From contig JBPCOI010000042.1 in the NCBI GenBank assembly GCA_051000395.1, forward strand, positions 1 to 7,113: DNA of 7,113 nucleotides, given 5' to 3'. Positions 1 through 5,925 of this stretch are shown here, piece after piece. A model generated the notes under the pieces. The model was not told where the DNA came from. It searched no databases and saw only the letters and a program-made list of their open reading frames with translations. Positions within the stretch are counted from its first letter, which is position 1, and each line of letters starts with the position of its first letter. Made by a program: the position numbers and the translations under genes. This stretch comes from JBPCOI01 sp051000395. Its GTDB lineage: Bacteria > Actinomycetota > Actinomycetes > Mycobacteriales > Jatrophihabitantaceae.

Positions 1-426
1 TCACCTTGAAAGTGCCCGATCTGACGATGATGTGAACCTTAGACAAGTCCCATTATCCGTTACGAGACAGGCACTTTCACCACTTCACAACCCGTGTCGG
101 CCCCAGTTGCACGAAAAATCCAGGCTAATCCTGAGTCCACAAAGTCGGGAACACTCCACGAGAACCAAGAGCTTGAGCTCGGCTGATTTTTCACAATGAG
201 CTCTACTGTGTCCGCATGAGCGACTCTGCAGCGTAGTGCGAGCGTGCTTTTGTCACCGTATGGGCCACCGCCGCGCTACAGCAGCTACCTACAACCCAGC
301 CGATCAGCATCACCGCCCGCATGCCGGAAAGGGGTGAACCGTTCGGAGTTGCTCCCGGATGTCGGCTTGCCGACGTATGAGGCTAAGTGCCAATCCGCGC
401 CGTCCGGCTCGTGCACACTTCGTGAT
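1..426. other. Non-coding region upstream of kup
   Basis: No convincing gene is visible here. The first ~240 bases are clearly more AT-rich than the rest of the window and contain two widely spaced inverted repeats (7-16/70-79 and 113-120/185-192), so this could be the decayed end of an insertion sequence, but no transposase residue stretch is recognisable. An open frame in phase with kup extends back to a GTG at 244, with another GTG at 334. The peptide it would add (61 residues) is low-complexity and not Kup-like, so it is treated as leader. Short hairpins occur at 361-374 (GTCGG/CCGAC, 4-nt loop) and around 345-355 (GGAG/CTCC). A structured leader is possible but none was identified. Confidence 0.5.
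7..79. repeat. 10-bp inverted repeat, 53-bp spacer
   Basis: TGAAAGTGCC at 7-16 is exactly repeated in inverted orientation at 70-79. A second, weaker pair is GAAAAATC at 113-120 against GATTTTTC at 185-192. Such pairs could be the ends of a small mobile element or a fragment of an IS end cut by the window start. No target duplication is visible around either pair, and function is unknown. Confidence 0.4.
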
Positions 427-2430
427 ATGACCGCCGAGAGGGATCCCATTCCGCACGCTGCCCCGGCCGACCCAGCACCAGGTGGGGCGACGCCGGTGGC
501 GGTCGCCGTGTCGCGGGTGGGCGGTGGCGATCGTGATCATCCCGCGGTGTACCGCGGCGGCCTGATCGGTCTGGCGCTGGGCGCGATCGGCGTGGTGTTC
601 GGGGACATCGGCACCAGCCCGCTGTACGCCATGCAGACGGTGTTCTCGATCGATAACGGGGCGGTGAAGCCGACTCCCGATGACGTCTACGGCGTCATCT
701 CGCTGGTGTTCTGGTCGCTGACGTTGATCGTCTCGATCAAGTACGTGGTGTTCATCTTGCGCGCGGACAACGACGGTGAGGGCGGCATTATGGCCCTGGC
801 CGCGCTGATCCGGGAGAAGCTGGGCACGCGGAGCCGGCGGGTCGCGGTCGCGATGATCCTCGGCGTGATTGGCGCCGCCCTGTTCTACGGCGACAGCCTC
901 ATCACTCCGGCCATCTCGGTGCTGTCCGCCGTGGAGGGCATCGAGATCGTCGCGCCGAGCGCCAAGGACGTGGTGCTGCCGATCGGCATCGCCATCGTGA
1001 CGGTGCTGTTCCTGGTGCAGCGACTGGGCACCCACCGGATCGGGCGGCTGTTCGGGCCGGTGATGGTGCTGTGGTTCGTGGTGCTGGCCGTCGCCGGACT
1101 GCCGCACATCATCGCCCGCCCCGGGATCCTCTCGGGGCTCTCACCGACGCACATCTTCGGATTCGTCGGCGCCCACCCGTACACGGCGTTCATCGCGATG
1201 GGCGCCGTGGTGCTGTCCATCACCGGCGCGGAAGCGCTCTACGCCGACATGGGTCACTTCGGGCGCCGCCCGATCCGGGTCTCCTGGTTCTTCTTCGTGT
1301 TTCCCGCGCTGGTGCTCAACTACCTGGGCCAGGGCGCGCTGATCCTGGACCGCCCGGAGTCGATCTCCAATCCGTTCTATCTGATGGCGCCGTCCTGGTC
1401 GCGTATCCCGCTGGTCGTACTGGCCACGTTCGCGACAGTCATCGCTTCCCAGGCGGTGATCTCCGGTGCGTTTTCGGTGTCGCGGCAGGCGGTGCGGCTG
1501 GGTTTCCTGCCGCAGCTGACGGTGCGGCAGACCTCGACTAGGGAGAGCGGGCAGATCTACGTGCCGGCGGTGAACTGGCTGCTGTTCGCCGGGGTGCTGG
1601 TGCTGATGCTGACTTTCCGGTCGTCCAGCAAGTTGGCGACGGCCTACGGGCTGGCGGTGACCGGCACCCTGATCCTGACCACCACGCTGTTCCTGATCTT
1701 GGCGGGGTCCGCCTGGCACTGGCCCAGGTGGAGCCTGATCCTGATGGGGGTGGTGTTCGGCGGGGTGGAGCTGACATTCTTCGCGGCGAACCTGACCAAG
1801 GTCGTGCACGGTGGCTGGCTGCCGCTGGTCATCGCCGTGGTCATCGTCACCGTGATGACCACCTGGCAGCTCGGCCGGCGGCTGGTGACCCAACGCCGGA
1901 TCGAGGCCGAGGGCCGGCTACCGGATTTCATCGACAAGCTCCGGGCCAGCCCGGTGCCGCGGGTACCCGGCACTGCGGTGTTCCCGCATCCCGGCAAGGA
2001 AACGGCGCCGCTGGCGCTGCGGGCCAACACCAGCTTCAACCACATCCTGCACGAGCACATCGTTCTCGTGTCACTGCAGCCAGAGAACGTTCCGCACATT
2101 CCGCCGGAGGAGCAGATCAGCGTTGACGAACTGGGCTACGCCGACGACGGCATCGTCCATCTGACCGTGCGGGTGGGGTTCCAGGACGACCAGGACATAC
2201 CGGCTCTGTTGCGCGGGGCCGTCGGAATGAGCCCGGAGCTTCAGTTCGACCCGGAGCAGGCCTACTACTTCCTGTCCCGCATCGCCGTCGAACGCGGACC
2301 TGCGCCGGGCATGGCCAACTGGCGCAAGCGCTTGTTCATCGGTCTTTCCCACAACGCCGCCAGCCCCGCAGCAAACTTCCACCTGCCGGTGGACCGCACC
2401 GTGGTGATGGGCTCGACCATCGCACTGTGA
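427..2430 (+). CDS. kup: KUP/HAK/KT-family potassium uptake permease
   Basis: This is a proton-coupled K+ importer of the cytoplasmic membrane, 667 aa from the ATG at 427 (family usually ~620-670). Seen: a short hydrophilic N-terminus (1-42), the family signature GDIGTSPLY at 59-67, a KYVVFILRADNDGEGG-type segment after TM2, GDSLITPAISVLSAVEG at 155-171, and GAEALYADMGHF at 267-278. The many hydrophobic segments up to about residue 500 fit the usual 12-helix transport domain. The soluble C-terminal domain covers roughly 510-667. No stop or frameshift interrupts it. The start is uncertain: the frame is open back to GTG codons at 334 and 244, but those add non-conserved residues, and no strong Shine-Dalgarno precedes any of the three. 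It stands alone, with hairpins just after the stop. The family assignment is very secure. Confidence 0.96.
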   Translation: MTAERDPIPHAAPADPAPGGATPVAVAVSRVGGGDRDHPAVYRGGLIGLALGAIGVVFGDIGTSPLYAMQTVFSIDNGAVKPTPDDVYGVISLVFWSLTLIVSIKYVVFILRADNDGEGGIMALAALIREKLGTRSRRVAVAMILGVIGAALFYGDSLITPAISVLSAVEGIEIVAPSAKDVVLPIGIAIVTVLFLVQRLGTHRIGRLFGPVMVLWFVVLAVAGLPHIIARPGILSGLSPTHIFGFVGAHPYTAFIAMGAVVLSITGAEALYADMGHFGRRPIRVSWFFFVFPALVLNYLGQGALILDRPESISNPFYLMAPSWSRIPLVVLATFATVIASQAVISGAFSVSRQAVRLGFLPQLTVRQTSTRESGQIYVPAVNWLLFAGVLVLMLTFRSSSKLATAYGLAVTGTLILTTTLFLILAGSAWHWPRWSLILMGVVFGGVELTFFAANLTKVVHGGWLPLVIAVVIVTVMTTWQLGRRLVTQRRIEAEGRLPDFIDKLRASPVPRVPGTAVFPHPGKETAPLALRANTSFNHILHEHIVLVSLQPENVPHIPPEEQISVDELGYADDGIVHLTVRVGFQDDQDIPALLRGAVGMSPELQFDPEQAYYFLSRIAVERGPAPGMANWRKRLFIGLSHNAASPAANFHLPVDRTVVMGSTIAL

Positions 2431-2458
2431 TTCCACTCTGCTGGCAAGCCCTTGTCCG

Positions 2459-2501
2459 ACCGGACGCCGGTGGCCTATGCGAATTGGGTGCTATTCACCC
2501 A
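2459..2501 (+). terminator. Possible terminator hairpins after kup
   Basis: Two small stem-loops lie 28-71 nt after the kup stop: ACCGG/CCGGT with a 3-nt loop at 2459-2471, and TGGGTG/CACCCA with a 5-nt loop at 2485-2501. Neither is followed by a T-run, which is common for actinobacterial terminators but makes the call weak. Confidence 0.35.
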
Positions 2502-2582
2502 CTGATGCGCAACCGCCGGCTGCAGCCACCCGCTGACTAGCACTTGGAAACAACGCCACGCGGGCGCGCTGTCACGCAGGTC

Positions 2583-2632
2583 GTCAAGAAACCATCAAGA
2601 TCGGCCCTCGCAGCGTCAGGGAACCGTCAAGA
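2583..2632 (+). promoter_or_regulatory. Phased direct repeats, likely response-regulator binding sites
   Basis: TCAAGA occurs at 2584-2589, 2595-2600 and 2627-2632, with a variant TCAGGG at 2616-2621. The steps are 11, 21 and 11 bp, so all four lie on the same helical face, and the two pairs form a ~21-bp direct repeat (about 18 of 21 identical) 32 bp apart. OmpR/PhoB-type regulators bind such 11-bp-spaced direct repeats. The position just after a K+ transporter suggests KdpE and a lost kdp operon, but that identity is inference. No intact gene follows; the next sequence is transposase debris. Confidence 0.5.
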
Positions 2633-2708
2633 AGCTCACCCGACACCTATCAGCACGCCTACGTTCGAGTCCGGCCGGCCAGTTAGGGCTTGCCGATGAT
2701 CAACACGC

Positions 2709-2875
2709 TCAGTTTGTGGGTGTTTTCACGGTGTAATTCCAGTCTGGGTGCCATTCGTAGCGGGTGAGGGTGCCTGATTCGGATAGCGCTTTCATCCTGG
2801 AGTCTGGGATGGGGAGCCCGGTGGGGTAGCTGTTGGTGTCCAGTTCGGCGGGACCCGCAGTCCGGTGCGCGTGGT
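2709..2875 (-). pseudogene. 3' fragment of ISAzo13-type transposase
   Basis: On the minus strand the last ~55 codons of a transposase are visible. TTRTGLRV (2875-2852) is followed, after a frameshift, by AELDTNSYPTG, then DSRMKAL, and the ending EWHPDWNYT before the TGA at 2709-2711. The AELDT..YPTG and WNYT blocks are typical of the C-terminus of ISAzo13 (Rhodopirellula-type DDE) transposases. Only two bases (2850-2851) separate the RV and AELDT codons where the family has a full codon, so one base has been lost. The catalytic domain is missing: homology stops exactly where the 188-bp composite-ended element begins at 2876. It is non-functional. Confidence 0.72.
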
Positions 2876-3063
2876 TGTCGGTCGCCACGCTATATGGCAC
2901 ACTTTCGCCAAATTAAATGGCCGCGTGGTGTCTGCGTTGATACCGCACCGCACTCGCTTGATCTGCGACGATAGGTCCATCGAGTGCCCGTTGAGGCGAT
3001 GGCGTGCTGAACACCGCGCCATTTAGCGTGGACAAAAAGCGCCAACTAATTTGGCGGTTCACA
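2876..3063. mobile_element. 188-bp non-coding element with composite inverted ends (copy 1)
   Basis: The left end starts TGTCGGTC at 2876 and carries two 15-bp imperfect dyads, GCCACGCTATATGGC (2884-2898) and GCCAAATTAAATGGC (2907-2921), 23 bp apart. The right end mirrors it: dyads at 3018-3032 and 3041-3055, also 23 bp apart, then eight bases ending ACA at 3063. Both ends have exactly eight bases outside the outer dyad and eight between dyads. TGT...ACA termini with repeated internal sites recall IS21-family ends, so a MITE-like deletion derivative is the best reading. The ~96-bp interior has no gene. Flanks GTGGT (2871-2875) and CTGGT (3064-3068) agree at 4 of 5 bases, a possible decayed target duplication. 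Confidence 0.6.
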
Positions 3064-3081
3064 CTGGTCCGGTGGTAAGCG

Positions 3082-3270
3082 TGTCGGTTGCCAAGATAAG
3101 TGGTGCACATTTGCCACATTATTTGTCCGCTGTCCCACGAAGGTGTCGATGACCTGCGATCCGCTGACCTGCATAAACGCGGTGTGGAGCGCTTCGCTGG
3201 TGCCTCGCCGACGCCTCAGAGCGTGCCATTTAATTTGGCGAATGTGCGCCAAATAATGTGGCGAGTCACA
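3082..3270. mobile_element. 189-bp non-coding element with composite inverted ends (copy 2)
   Basis: It has the same architecture as the element ending 18 bp earlier. The left end TGTCGGTT starts at 3082 with dyads at 3090-3104 and 3113-3127. The right-end dyads are GCCATTTAATTTGGC (3225-3239) and GCCAAATAATGTGGC (3248-3262), then eight bases ending ACA at 3270. The 23-bp dyad period and 8-bp outer spacing are exactly kept. The interior (3128-3224) is nearly the same length as in copy 1 but only weakly alike by eye, and contains no recognisable gene. No target duplication is seen (AAGCG before, GACCA after). Confidence 0.58.
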
Positions 3271-3284
3271 GACCAACGCCCTGA

Positions 3285-3292
3285 TCGAACGC
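3285..3292. repeat. Target-site duplication, left copy
   Basis: TCGAACGC lies directly before the ISL3 element and is repeated exactly directly after it. ISL3-family elements generate 8-bp duplications, so this fixes the element boundary. Confidence 0.93.
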
Positions 3293-3316
3293 GGCTCATC
3301 GCAATCGAAGGTGTAG
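3293..3316 (+). repeat. ISL3 left terminal inverted repeat
   Basis: 24 bases beginning GGCTCATC. They match the inverted right end at 21 positions, with mismatches at positions 6, 9 and 17. Confidence 0.9.
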
Positions 3317-4612
3317 GCCTAGTCGGAATCCGCCGACCTCCAGCAGCGACCGTGCGATGTAGTTGGTCAGGTTCGCCGAAGCCCAACGCGGACCCGCGGA
3401 GGTGGCTCCAGGCGGCCGTTGATCGCCTCGGTCGGGCCGTTGCTGGTGGGGGGCCGGTCGAAGTAGGCCAGGATGTCGGCGGCTCGTTGTTTCAGCGTCC
3501 GGCCGAGCGTCCGGACCTCGATCAGGGCGGCGGGGACCGCTGCGCTGAGGGTGTCGATCAGATTCTGCATCTTGGTTTTGCCACTTGTGCGGTCGGGGTC
3601 GCGGTAGGCGGCGACCATCGCCTGGTAGACACCCCAGGTCGCCTCGACCTCCAGGTGCGCGTCGGCGGCGAACAACGCAGAGATCCGTTGCTGCTGCTTG
3701 TCGGTGAGCAGATCCGCGCCGGTGGACAGGGTCCGGCGTGTCGAGTACAGCGGGTCGCCGGCCCGCCCGCGGTGGCCGAGCGTCTGCTGCTGCACCCGGC
3801 GGCGGCGCTGCTCCAGAGATTCCCCGGCCAAACTCACGACATAAAACGGATCCATCACCACAGTGGCGGCATCGGCGAGTTATTCCACGGCGGCGGTATT
3901 GAACCCGGTGAACCCGTCCATCGCCACAACTTCTATTGCGTTGCGCCACGTTTCGTCCCGCTCGGACAGCCACGTTTTGAACACCTGCTTGGAGCGGCCC
4001 TCGACCATGTCCAACAGACGTGCCGGCCCGGTCCGGTCACGCACCGGGGTGAGATCGATGATCACGGCGGGCGTACTTGTCGCCGCGGCGGGTGTGCCGC
4101 CAAACATGCTCATCCACGCCGATGACCTTCACTCCGTCCAACCGGTGCGGGTCTGAGATCAGCCCCCGCCGACCTTCGGCCAACACCGCATCATTGGCGG
4201 TGTTCCACGAAACCCCCAGGCTTCCCGCGATTCTGGCGACCGTCAGGTGCTGGGCGACCAACCCGGTCAAGGCCCACCGCAGCCCACCGCGGGACAACCG
4301 GGCCCGTGGTTCGGCCGCCTTGGACATGTCCTGCCGCCACACATGCCCGCAGCCCTGGCAGCGGTATCGGCGGACGGTGACGAGCAGGATTGTCGGGCGC
4401 CAACCGAACGGTTCGTGCGCCAACCTGCGCGTGGTGGAATCCCGCGGCCGACCGGCCTCGCCGCACCGCCCGCACCGGTCGTCACGGTCCAGGACCTGGC
4501 AGGCCAGCACCGCGCGGTCCGGTTCCAGGAACTGCCCAGTCACGCGCAGACCGAGCGCGTCCAAGCGGGCGAACGTGGTCAAATCAGGGGCCTGAAAAGT
4601 AGAGTAAACCAT
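3296..4612 (-). pseudogene. Inactivated ISL3-family transposase
   Basis: It starts at the ATG at 4612 (MVYSTFQAPDLTTFARLD) and would be ~438 aa if intact, normal for actinobacterial ISL3 transposases. Seen in order: a zinc-finger-like N-terminus (CGRCGEAGRP, then YRCQGCGHVW), a helix-turn-helix region (LTVARIAGSLGVSWNTANDA), the first catalytic Asp in GVDEHVWRH, the second in VAMDGFTGF and the Glu in SNGPTEAINGRLE, ending NLTNYIARSLLEVGGFR. Lesions: a +1 shift at about 4066-4071 after RRGDKY, an in-frame TAA at 3880-3882 where Glu is expected, a +1 shift at about 3404-3405 after GRLE, and a +1 shift at 3374-3377. The three shifts sum to zero frame change, so the original stop at 3296 is still used. 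All catalytic residues persist, so decay is recent relative to the ISAzo13 fragment. Confidence 0.92.
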
Positions 4613-4613
4613 G

Positions 4614-4665
4614 TCGAGGTCTTCAGATGGACGGCGTCAGAACCACCATCATCGGAAGACCTCGA
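4614..4665 (-). other. Hairpin abutting the transposase start
   Basis: TCGAGGTCTTC at 4614-4624 pairs perfectly with GAAGACCTCGA at 4655-4665, with a further GATGG/CCATC pairing inside (4626-4630/4646-4650). It ends one base before the ISL3 transposase ATG. No clear Shine-Dalgarno lies upstream of that ATG, so the stem may limit translation of read-through transcripts, a strategy known from other insertion sequences. That role is inference. Confidence 0.6.
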
Positions 4666-4697
4666 CCCTTATCCCGGCAACGACGCGCCGACCCCGA

Positions 4698-4721
4698 CTA
4701 CACCCTCGATTGTGAAGAGCC
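4698..4721 (-). repeat. ISL3 right terminal inverted repeat
   Basis: Inverted, it begins GGCTCTTCACAATCGA. It pairs with the left end at 3293-3316 and is directly followed by the second TCGAACGC. Confidence 0.9.
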
Positions 4722-4729
4722 TCGAACGC
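4722..4729. repeat. Target-site duplication, right copy
   Basis: TCGAACGC, identical to 3285-3292. Confidence 0.93.
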
Positions 4730-4995
4730 ACCCGAAATCTCGAACTTGACTGACCCCGGCACGGCTCCGTAACACCTACCCTCACCGGACCAGCTCACTG
4801 GACGGGTCATACGGGAATGACCTGGTCAGTGAGGTGAGCTGTCTGACTGAGGCGGGGCCACGGGCACCGTTCGACGTTTAATTCGGCGATTCACACACGT
4901 GTTCCGCTGGTGCCGTCGCCGATGTGCCCGCGCCCGATGCTGACCCGAGCGGTGGCCCGGTGACCAACCGCAGCCCTTTTGACATTTGGGGACGG
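4730..4995. other. Non-coding region between ISL3 and the SDR gene
   Basis: No gene was recognised. With the ISL3 element removed, a short plus-strand frame reads NALIERTRNLELD and stops at 4751-4753. This may be the tail of a lost gene, but its family is not recognisable. The main structure is a strong hairpin at 4795-4832. The rest up to the SDR stop shows nothing identifiable. Confidence 0.5.
4795..4832. other. Strong 38-nt hairpin
   Basis: A 16-position stem (TCACTGGACGGGTCAT against ATGACCTGGTCAGTGA) has one mismatch and two G-T pairs around the six-base loop ACGGGA. No T-run follows on either strand. It lies downstream of the minus-strand SDR stop (about 160 nt away) and could terminate that transcript, or be the end of another decayed mobile element. 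Confidence 0.55.
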
Positions 4996-5868
4996 CTATT
5001 GGTCGGCGGCGTGGGTGAGCAGGGCGCGGCTCTCGCGGAGCACCTCCGCTTGGAAGGCGGGGTCTTGTGCTTTGGGGGAGGCGGGGACGGTGCGGAGCCG
5101 GTAGTCGACATAGGCGCCTGTGGTTGCGGGTGGCGGGTTGTCCAGTAGGAGTCGGGCCAGCGCTTTGCCGGAGGTTTTTGGGGTGGAGGCGAAGGGCAGT
5201 ACCGCGCCCAGTGCGGGGGCGAGCAGTGTCGTCAGCCGGCGGGCGGCGGCGGGGTACTGCCGGGACAGTCCGGTACCGAGCATCAGACCTGGGTCCAGGC
5301 AGGTGAAGTGCACCTCGGGGCGTTCATGGGCGAACGCGGCCGCTGTTGCGGCGTTCAAAAGTTTGGAGGTGGTGTAGCGGCGCCGTCCCGCCACGCCGGG
5401 GGCTTCGTGGCCGTCTCCGGCGTGTGCCCAGTCGTGGACGTCACCGCCCAGCGGTGCTGGCATGCCGGTGCGCTGGGTGTCGTCGTGCGTCCCGGAGCCG
5501 GTGAGGACCACGCGGGTCGGTGGCTGCGAGCGGGCTAAAAGGAGTTCGAGGAGGAGAAATTGGGCGAGGTGGTTGACCTGGAAGGTGGTTTCGAAACCGT
5601 CGGCGGTGTTGGTCGCGCCGGTCACCACTTGCAGTCCGGCGTTGAGGGCGACCGCGTCGACGGCGGGCAGTGCCTGCGCGACGGCGCGGACGTCGGCCAG
5701 ATCCTCGAGGTCGAGCACGATGGGCTCGCCTCCGACCTCGCGTGCCGTCGCGGTGACGGCCTTGGTCGAGCGGCCGACGACGAGTACACGGGCGCCTCGG
5801 GCGGCGGCGAAACGTGCCGCGGCCAGGCCCAGGCCTCGGGTGGCGCCGGTGATCAGGACAGTAGTCAT
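4996..5868 (-). CDS. Short-chain dehydrogenase/reductase
   Basis: A 290-aa NAD(P)-dependent oxidoreductase of the classical SDR fold. Seen: the cofactor loop TGATRGLG (7-14), Gly-Arg-Ser after strand 2 (32-34; the Arg favours NADP(H)), Asp53, NAG (76-78), the structural Asn99, Ser125 in TGSGTH, and Tyr165-x3-Lys169, so the whole Asn-Ser-Tyr-Lys tetrad is present. The ~40-residue gap between Ser and Tyr is longer than in most classical SDRs and resembles the retinol dehydrogenase/protochlorophyllide reductase-like group; the substrate cannot be told. The start at 5868 is preferred because TATGCT (5881-5876) lies seven bases before it, as in leaderless mycobacterial transcripts. An upstream in-frame ATG at 5880 would add MLHR. 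It is divergent from the TetR gene and probably under its control. Confidence 0.92.
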   Translation of the reverse strand: MTTVLITGATRGLGLAAARFAAARGARVLVVGRSTKAVTATAREVGGEPIVLDLEDLADVRAVAQALPAVDAVALNAGLQVVTGATNTADGFETTFQVNHLAQFLLLELLLARSQPPTRVVLTGSGTHDDTQRTGMPAPLGGDVHDWAHAGDGHEAPGVAGRRRYTTSKLLNAATAAAFAHERPEVHFTCLDPGLMLGTGLSRQYPAAARRLTTLLAPALGAVLPFASTPKTSGKALARLLLDNPPPATTGAYVDYRLRTVPASPKAQDPAFQAEVLRESRALLTHAADQ

Positions 5869-5905
5869 GCGATGCAGCATAGTGGCAGCCTCTGCCAGTT
5901 GGCAA
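5869..5905 (-). promoter_or_regulatory. Candidate leaderless promoter of the SDR gene
   Basis: On the minus strand, TTGCCA (5905-5900) and TATGCT (5881-5876) are 18 bp apart. TATGCT fits the actinobacterial TANNNT -10 and is seven bases before the ATG at 5868, placing the transcript start at or next to the start codon. The spacer is covered by the operator palindrome at 5883-5897. Confidence 0.5.
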
Positions 5906-5914
5906 GGTCTGCCA
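5883..5914. promoter_or_regulatory. Tandem TetR-type operator, 2 x TGGCA-N5-TGCCA
   Basis: Two 15-bp palindromes of the same form, TGGCAGCCTCTGCCA (5883-5897; arms extend to 6 bp) and TGGCAAGGTCTGCCA (5900-5914), sit 17 bp centre to centre. They fill nearly the whole intergenic space between the divergent SDR and TetR genes. TetR-family proteins bind such short palindromes, often their own divergent promoter, so binding here would block both promoters. That the neighbouring TetR protein is the ligand is inferred from position. Confidence 0.7.
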
Positions 5915-5925
5915 TGATTGAGCTT

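Larger units (their letters stand above)
3293..4721 (-). mobile_element. Complete ISL3-family insertion sequence, 1429 bp
   Basis: This element has 24-bp terminal inverted repeats starting GGCTC (3293-3316 and, inverted, 4698-4721; 21 of 24 identical) and a perfect 8-bp target duplication TCGAACGC on both sides. It holds a single transposase gene on the minus strand, preceded by a strong hairpin. The transposase stop codon (3296-3298) lies inside the left repeat. Structure and length are those of an ISL3 element, but the transposase carries four lesions, so the copy can move only if helped in trans. The intact duplication shows simple insertion with no later rearrangement at its edges. Confidence 0.93.

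Noticed and set aside
244..426. N-terminal extension of Kup from GTG 244 or GTG 334
   Set aside because: The extra residues show no Kup similarity or membrane segment, no ribosome site precedes either codon at proper distance, and 667 aa from ATG 427 already matches family length.
270..426. Cyclic-di-AMP (ydaO-type) riboswitch before kup
   Set aside because: Kup genes in actinobacteria can carry one, and GGGGTGAACC at 331-340 looks similar to one conserved block, but the conserved GACAGCTAACC-type block is absent and the order of stems could not be reproduced. A covariance-model search would decide.
2876..3270. CRISPR-like array
   Set aside because: The repeats are paired inverted dyads at two ends of ~188-bp units, not regularly spaced identical direct repeats, and no cas gene is nearby.
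3046..3276. Small minus-strand frames across the composite-ended elements
   Set aside because: They consist largely of the translated dyad repeats, giving recurrent peptides of the HLAWQPT type at three unrelated sites, so the similarity reflects the DNA repeat and not protein function.
3100..4125. 341-codon plus-strand open frame
   Set aside because: It is antisense to the ISL3 transposase remnant and runs through the 189-bp element and the left terminal repeat. Its product has no domain and the composition of a high-GC shadow frame.
5560..5913. Upstream extension of the TetR frame
   Set aside because: The frame is open but is antisense to the SDR gene and Gly/Asp-rich. The TetR domain begins just after 5926.
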